Positions 1-5,985 of a DNA stretch of 14,070 bases are shown piece after piece (the stretch's first letter is position 1; every line of letters begins with the position of its first letter). The notes below the pieces were generated by a model. It saw only the letters and a program-made list of their open reading frames with translations, was not told the origin of the DNA and made no database searches. Source of the DNA: an uncultured Mesorhizobium sp. (GTDB lineage: Bacteria > Pseudomonadota > Alphaproteobacteria > Rhizobiales > Rhizobiaceae); assembly GCA_950071955.1 (NCBI GenBank), contig CATMOC010000033.1, forward strand, positions 1-14,070. Direction: 5' to 3'. The position numbers and the translations under genes were made by a program.

Positions 1-149
1 CTCGAACGCGACCGTCAGCACGCGCGCCTGGACGCGCGACTGGATCAGGTGCGTGGCCACCACCGCCGTCGAGCCGCCCACGCTGCCGGCCGTGTGCACG
101 CGCATGATCGGCTTGCCCGTGGCACCGAGAGCGTCCGCGAGGTAGAGCC
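1..149 (-). pseudogene. Internal fragment of a thiolase / lipid-transfer protein, fused in frame to DctM
   Basis: Read on the minus strand in the DctM frame, the last ~48 codons give YLADALGATGKP, then IMRVHTAGSVGGST, VVATHLIQS and RVLTVAFE. This is the pattern of the thiolase superfamily, in particular SCP-x/lipid-transfer acetyl-CoA acetyltransferases, just after their conserved MMP-containing segment. It is an internal piece: no start codon, N-terminal domain or stop belongs to it here. Nothing in DctM resembles this soluble segment. The changeover lies at or near the GIMMPGL codons (about 145-165), a motif with close counterparts in both families. Whether this is an assembly chimera or a real recombination cannot be decided from the sequence. 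Identification rests on family pattern recognised from memory. Confidence 0.7.
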
Positions 150-690
150 CGGGCATCATGATGCCTGAAAACAAACTGCCGACCGGCAGCGAGGCGATCG
201 GCGCCAGCACGATGACGGTGATCGAGGGCGGAATGATGGTGCCCAGCGATCCGCCGGCGCAGATCGTGCCGGAGATCAGTTCCTTCGAATAGTTGTACTT
301 GAGCATCGCCGGAATCGCGAGCAGCCCGATGACCGTCTCGGTTGCGCCGGCCACGCCCGTGGAGGCGGCGAAGATCGTGCTCATCACGATGGTGCCGATC
401 GCGAGGCCGCCGGGCAGCTTGCGCGTCCAGATATGCACCGCGTCATAAAGGCGTTCGGCGATCCCCGAGCGCTGCAGCAGCGCGCCCATCAGGATGAACA
501 GCGGAATGGCGCCCAGGACGTAGTTGGACCCCACTTCGTTCACCTTGGAGACCATCAGCGAGACGATCTTTTCGCCGAAGCGGAGGTAGCCGAAGACGAG
601 GCTCACGCCCAGCATCGAGAACGCGATCGGGAAGCCGAGCGCGATCAGGAGGAAGAGCGTCGGAAACATCCAGATGCCGAGAAAGGTCAT
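1..690 (-). CDS. dctM: TRAP transporter large permease (DctM-like), 5' part; frame runs into thiolase-like sequence at the window edge
   Basis: This is the large membrane subunit of a tripartite ATP-independent periplasmic (TRAP) transporter, which forms the ion-coupled channel. The frame opens with ATG at 690 and stays open to the window edge (230 codons). Residues 1-182 look like DctM: a hydrophobic N-terminal helix, the NYVLGAIPLFILMGALL segment, FAASTGVAGATE, and the strongly conserved ICAGGSLGTIIPPS followed by APIASLPVGSLFSGIMMPGL. This is about 40% of the usual ~430 residues. From about residue 183 the sequence stops resembling a permease and reads as thiolase (separate entry). The ATG overlaps the TGA of the dctQ gene in ATGA, and GAGG lies 10 bases upstream, so translation is probably coupled. 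The DctM identity is confident for 150-690; the product as read cannot be a working permease. Confidence 0.88.
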   Translation of the reverse strand, partial: MTFLGIWMFPTLFLLIALGFPIAFSMLGVSLVFGYLRFGEKIVSLMVSKVNEVGSNYVLGAIPLFILMGALLQRSGIAERLYDAVHIWTRKLPGGLAIGTIVMSTIFAASTGVAGATETVIGLLAIPAMLKYNYSKELISGTICAGGSLGTIIPPSITVIVLAPIASLPVGSLFSGIMMPGLYLADALGATGKPIMRVHTAGSVGGSTAVVATHLIQSRVQARVLTVAFE

Positions 691-1211
691 ATCAGGCCGG
701 CCTCGGCATTTTCGGTGTCTTGCGCTTCACCGGTGACGAGCGTGCGCACGCAACGGATCACTTCGACGAGCGCCTGAAGGGACAGAATCGCGAACCCCGT
801 GAACAGCACCGCTCGGAGCGGCCAGACGACCGGGTTCCAGGACGACACGCCGCTGACTTCGCCCGAGCGGTAGGCGCGAAGCGCGTACTGGAACATACCG
901 CTGCTGACGGCGACCGCGCAGGGAAGGAAGATCGTGTAGCCGACGAGGTCCACGACGGCACGCCAGCGCGGCCTCAGGCTGCCGTAGATGAAATCGACGT
1001 TGACGTGCTGGCGGTACTTGAGCGCGTAGGCGAAGCCGAGCGAGAAGATGCCCGACATCATCATGTAGCTCAGTTCGAAAGCCCAGATCGTCGGCGCGCC
1101 GAAAAGGTGCCTGCTCAGGACTTCGTAGACCATGGCGACCACGAGCGGCACCATCAGTGCCGCGCCGACCACCGCGGCAATGTCGCTCAATCGTTCCAGT
1201 TTGCTCAGCAC
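687..1211 (-). CDS. dctQ: TRAP transporter small permease (DctQ-like)
   Basis: This 174-residue protein is the small membrane subunit that couples the binding protein and large permease of a TRAP transporter. Four hydrophobic segments fit the family: about residues 11-30, 45-64, 87-107 and 130-150. The typical DctQ blocks are present: RHLFGAPTIWAFELS after helix 1 and the HVNVDFIY block between helices 2 and 3. Length is normal for DctQ. The start is a GTG at 1211; an upstream ATG in another frame closes after six codons, and no in-frame ATG lies upstream. No strong ribosome-binding site is seen, so expression may depend on the transcript from dctP. The gene lies between dctP and dctM and shares ATGA with dctM. 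The family call is sure; the substrate is not deducible. Confidence 0.93.
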   Translation of the reverse strand: MLSKLERLSDIAAVVGAALMVPLVVAMVYEVLSRHLFGAPTIWAFELSYMMMSGIFSLGFAYALKYRQHVNVDFIYGSLRPRWRAVVDLVGYTIFLPCAVAVSSGMFQYALRAYRSGEVSGVSSWNPVVWPLRAVLFTGFAILSLQALVEVIRCVRTLVTGEAQDTENAEAGLI

Positions 1212-1263
1212 AGGCGTCGAACCATTTCGAGGGTCAGTGACTGTCGGCGGCTCGGGCGTGGCC

Positions 1264-1301
1264 GGGGCCGGTCACCGGCTGTGTCTCCGATGACCGGCCC
1301 C
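1264..1301 (-). repeat. GC-rich inverted repeat between dctP and dctQ
   Basis: A perfect 11-base inverted repeat, GGGGCCGGTCA (1264-1274) and TGACCGGCCCC (1291-1301), encloses a 16-base loop in the 110-base gap between dctP and dctQ. No run of T follows on the minus strand, so it is not a textbook intrinsic terminator. In TRAP operons the binding protein is needed in excess over the permeases, so a stabilising or partly terminating hairpin placed here is plausible. That role is inference. Confidence 0.7.
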
Positions 1302-1321
1302 CGGTTTCGCTCGTGTGCGGC

Positions 1322-2401
1322 TCAGTCCCGCGTCTGCCCGATCGGCAGGCGGAATTCACCCCACACCGCCATGTGCTTCTGGGTCTCGCGCTGGCTGTCG
1401 TAGGCCTTCTTGAACCACTCGTTGGTCGCCGCCTGCTTCTCCGCCCAGGCGAAGGACGCTTCCTTGGCCTTGGCGATGAAGGAGGGATCGAGCTCAACGA
1501 ATTCGACGCCCTTGGTCTCGTGCAGCTTGCGCCAGGCGTCGATGTCGTTGTCACCGTAGGCCAGGAAGCTCTCGTAGGTGTTCAGCTTGCCGGCGAGCTT
1601 GATCGCTTCCTTGTCGTGATCGGAGAGCGTTTCCCATGCGTCCTTGTTGAACATGCATTCGTTGAAGCTGGCCGGCTGATGAATGCCCGGAACGATGATG
1701 TAGGGTGCGATGGTGTGGAAGCCGGCGGTCAGGTTGATCCCGGGGCCACCCCATTCGACCGCGTCCACGACCTTGCGTTCCAGCGCGTCGAAGACTTCCG
1801 GTCCGGGCAGCACGACCGTGGTCGCGCCGAGTTCGGTGGCGATCTCGGCCCATGCGCCCGAGGTGCGCATGCGCAGTCCTTGGAAATCCTCCAGCGTGCG
1901 CACGGGCTTGTGCGAGTGCAGGAAAATCTCGGTCTCGACGATGTTGCAGGGGATCGAGACGACGCCGAACTTCTCCATGCGCCATTCGGCCAGCAGCTCC
2001 TCGCCGCCGCCCTTGTAGAGCCAGAACATGTATTCTTCCGGCGTCAGGCCGCCCGACCAGCCGGCAAACACGACGCCCGCCTTGTCGATGCCGATGTCGT
2101 AGGCCATCCAGTTGAGGCCGACTTCGGCGAGACCGTTCTGAACCGTCTCGGTGACCTTCAGCGCCGGGCCGACCATCCCGGGAGCGGCCACGTCGATCTT
2201 GACGCGACCTTCAGTCAGGAATTCGACGCGTTGCGCGAAATTCTTCGCGCCGACTTCCATCCAGATGCCCCCGGCATGCGCCGCCAGCGTCCACTGCACG
2301 TTTTCGGCGTGGGCCGTCGTCGCTGCCGCCGAGAACCCGAGAACGAAAGTCGCGGCCGTCGTCAGCGCGCGGACCAATGATCCATGTTTGAAGTCGCCCA
2401 T
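1322..2401 (-). CDS. dctP: TRAP transporter solute-binding protein (DctP family)
   Basis: This periplasmic receptor captures the substrate and delivers it to the DctQM permease. The protein is 359 residues. It begins with a signal peptide: positive start, hydrophobic stretch at residues 12-28, and likely cleavage after AHA (residue 32). The mature part shows the DctP features: RVEFLTEGRVKIDV near 58-71, GLRMRTSG (175-182) with the conserved Arg that usually clamps a carboxylate, LGATTVVLPGPEVFDALERK (191-210) and VDAVEW (212-217). Length is slightly above the ~330 typical. The ATG at 2401 has GGGAGG nine bases upstream. The conserved Arg supports an organic acid ligand, but which acid is unknown. 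It lies downstream of the cyclase gene and upstream of dctQ. Confidence 0.94.
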   Translation of the reverse strand: MGDFKHGSLVRALTTAATFVLGFSAAATTAHAENVQWTLAAHAGGIWMEVGAKNFAQRVEFLTEGRVKIDVAAPGMVGPALKVTETVQNGLAEVGLNWMAYDIGIDKAGVVFAGWSGGLTPEEYMFWLYKGGGEELLAEWRMEKFGVVSIPCNIVETEIFLHSHKPVRTLEDFQGLRMRTSGAWAEIATELGATTVVLPGPEVFDALERKVVDAVEWGGPGINLTAGFHTIAPYIIVPGIHQPASFNECMFNKDAWETLSDHDKEAIKLAGKLNTYESFLAYGDNDIDAWRKLHETKGVEFVELDPSFIAKAKEASFAWAEKQAATNEWFKKAYDSQRETQKHMAVWGEFRLPIGQTRD

Positions 2402-2465
2402 GTTGCCATTCCTCCCTTGAAAAGCAAACGCTAGGGTGGAAAGTCAGGTGGGGCAAATACCCGAA

Positions 2466-2480
2466 CATCCTCCCAGGATG
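2466..2480 (-). repeat. Short perfect hairpin upstream of dctP
   Basis: CATCCT, CCC, AGGATG: a 6-base stem with a 3-base loop, 65 bases upstream of the dctP start. It may be an RNA hairpin in the cyclase-dctP intercistronic leader or a small operator. No function is shown. Confidence 0.4.
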
Positions 2481-2509
2481 CCCAAGCTGCATACTAGGAA
2501 ATGAGGCTC

Positions 2510-2524
2510 CGGATCAGCGATCCG
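2510..2524 (-). repeat. Second short perfect hairpin in the cyclase-dctP gap
   Basis: CGGATC, AGC, GATCCG: a 6-base stem with a 3-base loop. Together with 2466-2480 it occupies the 199-base gap between the cyclase stop and the dctP start. No convincing gene or strong promoter was found in this gap. It could terminate, process or stabilise the transcript, or be chance in GC-rich DNA. Confidence 0.35.
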
Positions 2525-2600
2525 CATCGAGACAAGGGCCCAGGCTCGGATGGTGTCTCGAAGAACGGCGGCCGGGCCAGCACGCGCGGGAGTGGATCGG

Positions 2601-3335
2601 TCAGCCCGCGACTTCCCGGCACAACGCCCGAACCGGGGCGCCGTCCGATCCCTCGATGTTCAGCGCGTTGAACAGGAACTCCACCCGCCGCCCGGCCAAC
2701 GTCCCGTGGCCACGAAGGTGCTCGCAGATCAGGATGCCGCGGCTCAACAGGGCCCGATGGACGGGCCAATTGAAACCTTCCGGGCGAAGATCGTAGACGA
2801 GGTCCGGCGTGGCATAGTCGCAGGCGAAGAGCTTGATCCTGCGCTCGACCAGCCACTGCGCGGCTTCGACGGACAGGCTCGGGTGGCGGTCATAGGCCGG
2901 GGTGCCGAAGCGCCTGTCCCAGCCCGTGTCGATCGCCAGGATGTCGCCCTCGCGCAATCCAGGGGACATCCCGGTCAGGCGGTCGAGCGCGATGACTTCC
3001 TCGGGTTCGCAGGGGACCGACCAGACGACGCCCGCGCCGTGCAGTCGGTCGAGCGGAATGTCCTCGAAGGCCGGACCGTCGAGATAGTAGTGCCTCGGCG
3101 AATCGATATGCGTCCCGGCATGCACCACCATCTTCAGTTCGGTGACGTTGAAGGGATGGTCCGGCATCTCGCGGACCCGGCGGAAGGAGGGCTTGTCGAA
3201 GATCGACGCGCAGGGCATTCCCGGCTCCACGCGGTAGGACAGATCGATCCACGGTCCGGCTGGCAGCCCCGGCTGGGGCGCCACGAACTCGTTCCAGCCC
3301 AGCCAGCCGGTGCCCGGCTGCACCGCTTCACACAT
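2601..3335 (-). CDS. Cyclase-family metal-dependent hydrolase (kynurenine formamidase-like)
   Basis: This 244-residue protein belongs to the cyclase family that includes bacterial kynurenine formamidase and isatin hydrolase. These enzymes hydrolyse amide, lactam or lactone bonds using divalent metal. The signature HxGTHxDxPxH is intact as HAGTHIDSPRH (residues 72-82), supplying the expected metal ligands His72, His76 and Asp78. Other family positions are IDLSYRVEPGMP (30-41), DILAIDTGW (131-139), CDYATPD (172-178), and a late His/Glu pair (His193 and Glu205 in ICEHLRG). Length is in the family range. ATG at 3335 has GGGAGG five bases upstream. No kynurenine-pathway gene is nearby, so a formamidase role is not favoured; ring or amide opening of the TRAP-imported compound is an inference. 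It sits between the regulator and dctP. Confidence 0.88.
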   Translation of the reverse strand: MCEAVQPGTGWLGWNEFVAPQPGLPAGPWIDLSYRVEPGMPCASIFDKPSFRRVREMPDHPFNVTELKMVVHAGTHIDSPRHYYLDGPAFEDIPLDRLHGAGVVWSVPCEPEEVIALDRLTGMSPGLREGDILAIDTGWDRRFGTPAYDRHPSLSVEAAQWLVERRIKLFACDYATPDLVYDLRPEGFNWPVHRALLSRGILICEHLRGHGTLAGRRVEFLFNALNIEGSDGAPVRALCREVAG

Positions 3336-3350
3336 GATGGCCTCCCTGAG

Positions 3351-3373
3351 AAAATTCGGCGGACGGCCCGCCG
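3351..3373 (-). terminator. Candidate weak terminator or attenuator after the LysR gene
   Basis: CGGCGG (3357-3362) and CCGCCG (3368-3373) form a 6-base GC stem around a 5-base loop. On the minus strand the stem is followed directly by AATTTTC. This resembles a short intrinsic terminator just downstream of the LysR stop at 3387. Only about 15 bases then remain to the cyclase start, with no room for a promoter, so attenuation with read-through fits better than full termination. Confidence 0.42.
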
Positions 3374-3386
3374 CGAAAACCTGCCG

Positions 3387-4322
3387 TCAGTCGCGCGCGA
3401 TCGCGCTCTTCAACGCCGACCGCACTGCCCTCAAGGAGAGGTTCTCGGACAGCGAGGAGATGAATTCCAGCACGTAGGGCCGGATGTAGCTCGTCGGGCG
3501 CAGCGTGATGGTCGTGGTGCTGGGCGGAAACAGGTGGCTGGCGTCGCGCGCTTCCAGGCCGATGTCCTGCGCCGGGTTGTAGGCGACGTTGGTCAGGATC
3601 GCGAGCCCGAGATCGAGCAGCGCGTAGGTCTTGGAGACGTCCGCGTCGATGGCGCTCAGCGCGAACCTCGGTGTGCAGCCGGCGCGTTGGAACGCCTCCA
3701 TCACCTTCCACCGGCCGCTGTAGCGGGTGTCGTAGGCGATGAGCGGATGGGCGGCGAGGTTCTCGTAGGTGAGCTCCGGCTCCGAGAAGATCGAGTGCCC
3801 GCTGGGGCCGACCACGATGCGATGGATCTCGTTTCCCTGCAGGCGGAGCAATTCGGGAAAGTTGCGCTGGGTTTCCGGACCGACCGAGAAATCGGCCTCG
3901 CCGTCCTCGACCATGGCGCAGATCGTTTCGGGATCGCCCTGCTTGAGGATCAGCTCCACCTTCGGATACCGCTTGATGAAGCTCGCCACGATGTTGGGCA
4001 GCACGTAGCGCGCCTGCGTGTGGGTCGTGGCAATCACCATCTGGCCCTGGTCGAGCGCCTCCAGATCCATCTTGAGGGAGCGCAGCGTGGCGACGTCGGC
4101 CGTCACCCGCTTGGCGATCGCCAGCACGTGCTCGCCGGGCTCGGTCAGCCCGATGATGCGGTTGCGCGTGCGGCGGAAGATGTCGACGCCGAGCTCCCCC
4201 TCGAGCACCTGGATCTGGCGGCTGACGCCCGGCTGGGAGGTGTTCAGCGCCTCCGCCGCCGCGGACAGGTGATTGCCCTGTTTGGCGATCTCGGCGACGT
4301 ATCTGAGCTGCTGCAACTTCAT
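3387..4322 (-). CDS. LysR-type transcriptional regulator, CysB-like subfamily
   Basis: This 311-residue DNA-binding regulator probably controls the divergent TcuA-like gene and its own operon. The N-terminal winged helix-turn-helix (about residues 1-60) contains MKLQQLRYVAEIAKQ and AAAEALNTSQPGVSRQIQ, characteristic of the CysB branch. The effector domain keeps ATTHTQARYVLP, aligning with CysB residues Thr100, Thr102 and Gln103, which bind sulfate. By memory alignment the CysB Thr149 position is Pro149 here and Thr202 is Ser202, so the ligand pocket is altered. Length is close to CysB (324). The ATG at 4322 is chosen because the protein begins exactly as CysB does. No ribosome-binding site precedes it, and the putative -10 box ends four bases upstream (see the promoter entry). 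TcuR of tricarballylate operons is also a LysR protein. Confidence 0.92.
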   Translation of the reverse strand: MKLQQLRYVAEIAKQGNHLSAAAEALNTSQPGVSRQIQVLEGELGVDIFRRTRNRIIGLTEPGEHVLAIAKRVTADVATLRSLKMDLEALDQGQMVIATTHTQARYVLPNIVASFIKRYPKVELILKQGDPETICAMVEDGEADFSVGPETQRNFPELLRLQGNEIHRIVVGPSGHSIFSEPELTYENLAAHPLIAYDTRYSGRWKVMEAFQRAGCTPRFALSAIDADVSKTYALLDLGLAILTNVAYNPAQDIGLEARDASHLFPPSTTTITLRPTSYIRPYVLEFISSLSENLSLRAVRSALKSAIARD

Positions 4323-4326
4323 CTGG

Positions 4327-4356
4327 GTATAACATCAGCAAATCCAAGAATGTCAA
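4327..4356 (-). promoter_or_regulatory. Candidate sigma-70 promoter for the LysR gene, giving a leaderless transcript
   Basis: On the minus strand TTGACA (4356-4351) is followed after 18 bases by TTATAC (4332-4327). A transcript would start around 4319-4322, at or next to the ATG at 4322, and no Shine-Dalgarno sequence is present. The -35 box is perfect; the spacing is one base above optimum. The promoter lies in the 68-base gap between the two divergent genes. Confidence 0.45.
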
Positions 4357-4366
4357 CTCGTTCTTT

Positions 4367-4376
4367 GTATGCATAC
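4367..4376. promoter_or_regulatory. GTATGCATAC palindrome in the lysR / tcuA-like intergenic region
   Basis: A perfect 10-base palindrome lies 14 bases before the GTG start of the TcuA-like gene, just upstream of its GGAGG. It could be an operator for a dimeric repressor. Its form, with GT and AC half sites, is more like GntR/FadR-family operators than the T-N11-A of LysR proteins, though no GntR gene is in the window. Part of it, GTATGCA, recurs at 2492-2486 on the minus strand before dctP, which could be chance. Confidence 0.35.
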
Positions 4377-4390
4377 TCGGAGGCCCGTAA

Positions 4391-5929
4391 GTGTCACCGT
4401 CGACAGAGTTCGAGACGGGGAAGAGCGCCTTTATGTCCGAGGACGCCAGGTACGACGTGATCGTGGTCGGTGGGGGAAATGCGGCGCTCTGCGCCGCCAT
4501 ATCGGCCCGAAACGCGGGCGGCAGCGTGCTGCTCCTGGAGCGGGCGCCGGAGGAGGAACGCGGCGGCAACAGCACCTTCACCGACGGCAAGTTCCGCGCG
4601 GTCTACAACGGGCTGGAGGACGTCAAGGCCCTGGTGCCGGACCTGACGCAAGCGGAGATCGATACCACCGATTTCGGCGAATACACCGAGAACGACTTCT
4701 TCGACGACATGGCCCGCATCACCCAGATGCGGACCGACCCGGACCTGTGCGAAATCCTCGTGCGCAGCAGCCGCGACGCCCTGTTCTGGCTGAAGGAGCA
4801 GGGCATCCGCTTCATGGCCAACTACGGCCGCCAGGCCTACAAGGTGGACGGCCGCTTCAAGTTCTGGGGCGGCACCACGCTGGTCGTCTCCGCCGGGGGA
4901 CCCGGGCTGGTCGACGGCCTCTACACGCGCGCGGAGAAACTCGGCGTCGAGATCCGCTACGAGGCGGCGGTGAAAAGCCTCGTCCACGAGGACGGGCGCG
5001 GGGTCACCGGCGTGCGCGTCTTCGTGGATGGAGAGATGAAGACGGTGCGCTCGAAGGCCGTTGTGCTGGCCTGCGGCGGCTTCGAGGCGAACGCCGAATG
5101 GCGCGCCAAGTATCTCGGGCCGGGCTGGGATCTCGCCAAGGTGCGCGGGAGCCGCTTCAACACAGGCGACGGGCTGGCCATGGCGCTGCAGATCGGCGCG
5201 CAGCCGACCGGCCACTGGTCGGGATGCCATGCCACGGCCTGGGAACGCTACGCCGCCGACTTCGGCAATTCCTCCGATACCATCCAGTACCAGCGCCACA
5301 GCTACACGTTCGGCATCGTCGTGAACAAGAACGGCGAGCGGTTCATCGACGAGGGTGCCGACTTCCGCAACTACACCTATGCCAAATATGGCCAGGAGGT
5401 GCTGAGGCAGCCCGAGCAGGTCGCCTGGCAGATCTACGACGGCAAGGTGCTGCATCTCCTGACCGACGAGTATCGCTCACGGCTCGTCACCAAGGTCAGC
5501 GCGGACACGATCGAGGGCCTGGTCGAACAGCTCGACGAGGTGAACCGCGAGCGTCTGCTCCACACGATCGAAACCTACAATGCTGCGGTGGATACGAGCG
5601 TGCCGTTCGATGCCAACAACCTCGACGGCCGCGCCGCCAGGGGACTGCCGGTGCCTCGTTCCAACTGGGCGAACCCCCTCGATACCGCTCCGTTCGAAGC
5701 CTACGCCGTCACCTGCGGCATCACCTTCACGTTCGGCGGCCTGAAGATCGACCTGAAGGGCCAGGTGCTGGACACGGACGGACGGCCGATACGGGGTCTG
5801 TTCGCCGCCGGCGAGATGGTGGGCGGCATCTTCTACCACAACTATCCGGGCGCCAGCGGCCTCACCAGCGGGACGGTCTTCGGCCGGCTGGCGGGCGCAA
5901 GTGCGGCCGCGGCCGCTCTGGCGGGATGA
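4391..5929 (+). CDS. tcuA: FAD-dependent tricarballylate dehydrogenase-like flavoprotein (TcuA family)
   Basis: This flavoprotein belongs to the fumarate reductase/succinate dehydrogenase group and is closest in pattern to TcuA, which oxidises tricarballylate to cis-aconitate. The FAD-binding fold opens with YDVIVVGGGNAALCAA and LLLERAPEEERGGNSTF. The substrate domain has RHSYTFGIVV and NGERFIDEGADFRNYTYAKYG, a hallmark run of this family. The C-terminal FAD block is GLFAAGEMVGG through YPGASGLTSG. At 512 residues it has normal length. The GTG at 4391 is taken as start because GGAGG lies seven bases upstream; the alternative ATG at 4433 has a weaker GGGGAAG and would remove 14 residues while keeping the whole FAD motif. 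TcuB, the usual iron-sulfur re-oxidising partner, is absent from the window. The true substrate may be another carboxylate. Confidence 0.85.
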   Translation: MSPSTEFETGKSAFMSEDARYDVIVVGGGNAALCAAISARNAGGSVLLLERAPEEERGGNSTFTDGKFRAVYNGLEDVKALVPDLTQAEIDTTDFGEYTENDFFDDMARITQMRTDPDLCEILVRSSRDALFWLKEQGIRFMANYGRQAYKVDGRFKFWGGTTLVVSAGGPGLVDGLYTRAEKLGVEIRYEAAVKSLVHEDGRGVTGVRVFVDGEMKTVRSKAVVLACGGFEANAEWRAKYLGPGWDLAKVRGSRFNTGDGLAMALQIGAQPTGHWSGCHATAWERYAADFGNSSDTIQYQRHSYTFGIVVNKNGERFIDEGADFRNYTYAKYGQEVLRQPEQVAWQIYDGKVLHLLTDEYRSRLVTKVSADTIEGLVEQLDEVNRERLLHTIETYNAAVDTSVPFDANNLDGRAARGLPVPRSNWANPLDTAPFEAYAVTCGITFTFGGLKIDLKGQVLDTDGRPIRGLFAAGEMVGGIFYHNYPGASGLTSGTVFGRLAGASAAAAALAG

Positions 5930-5946
5930 GGCGATAGCCTCCCCGC

Positions 5947-5967
5947 CACGGCGCGGCGCACGGCGCG
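5947..5967. repeat. Short direct repeat in the convergent gap
   Basis: The 9-mer CACGGCGCG occurs at 5947-5955 and again at 5959-5967, with a 12-base period. It fills the middle of the 56-base gap between the converging TcuA-like and aldehyde dehydrogenase genes. No clear terminator hairpin with a T run was found for either gene. Confidence 0.4.
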
Positions 5968-5985
5968 TCATGGCAATTTCGAGTC

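Noticed and set aside
2601..3335. Assignment as a true kynurenine formamidase of tryptophan breakdown
   Set aside because: Family motif fits, but no kynureninase or tryptophan dioxygenase is nearby; only the family call is supported.
2550..4460. Plus-strand frame of 636 codons
   Set aside because: Antisense to the cyclase and LysR genes; Arg/Asp/His-rich composition typical of shadow frames in GC-rich DNA.
5930..5985. Bidirectional terminator between the converging genes
   Set aside because: The GC-rich stretch is a direct repeat rather than a good inverted repeat, and no T run follows on either strand.
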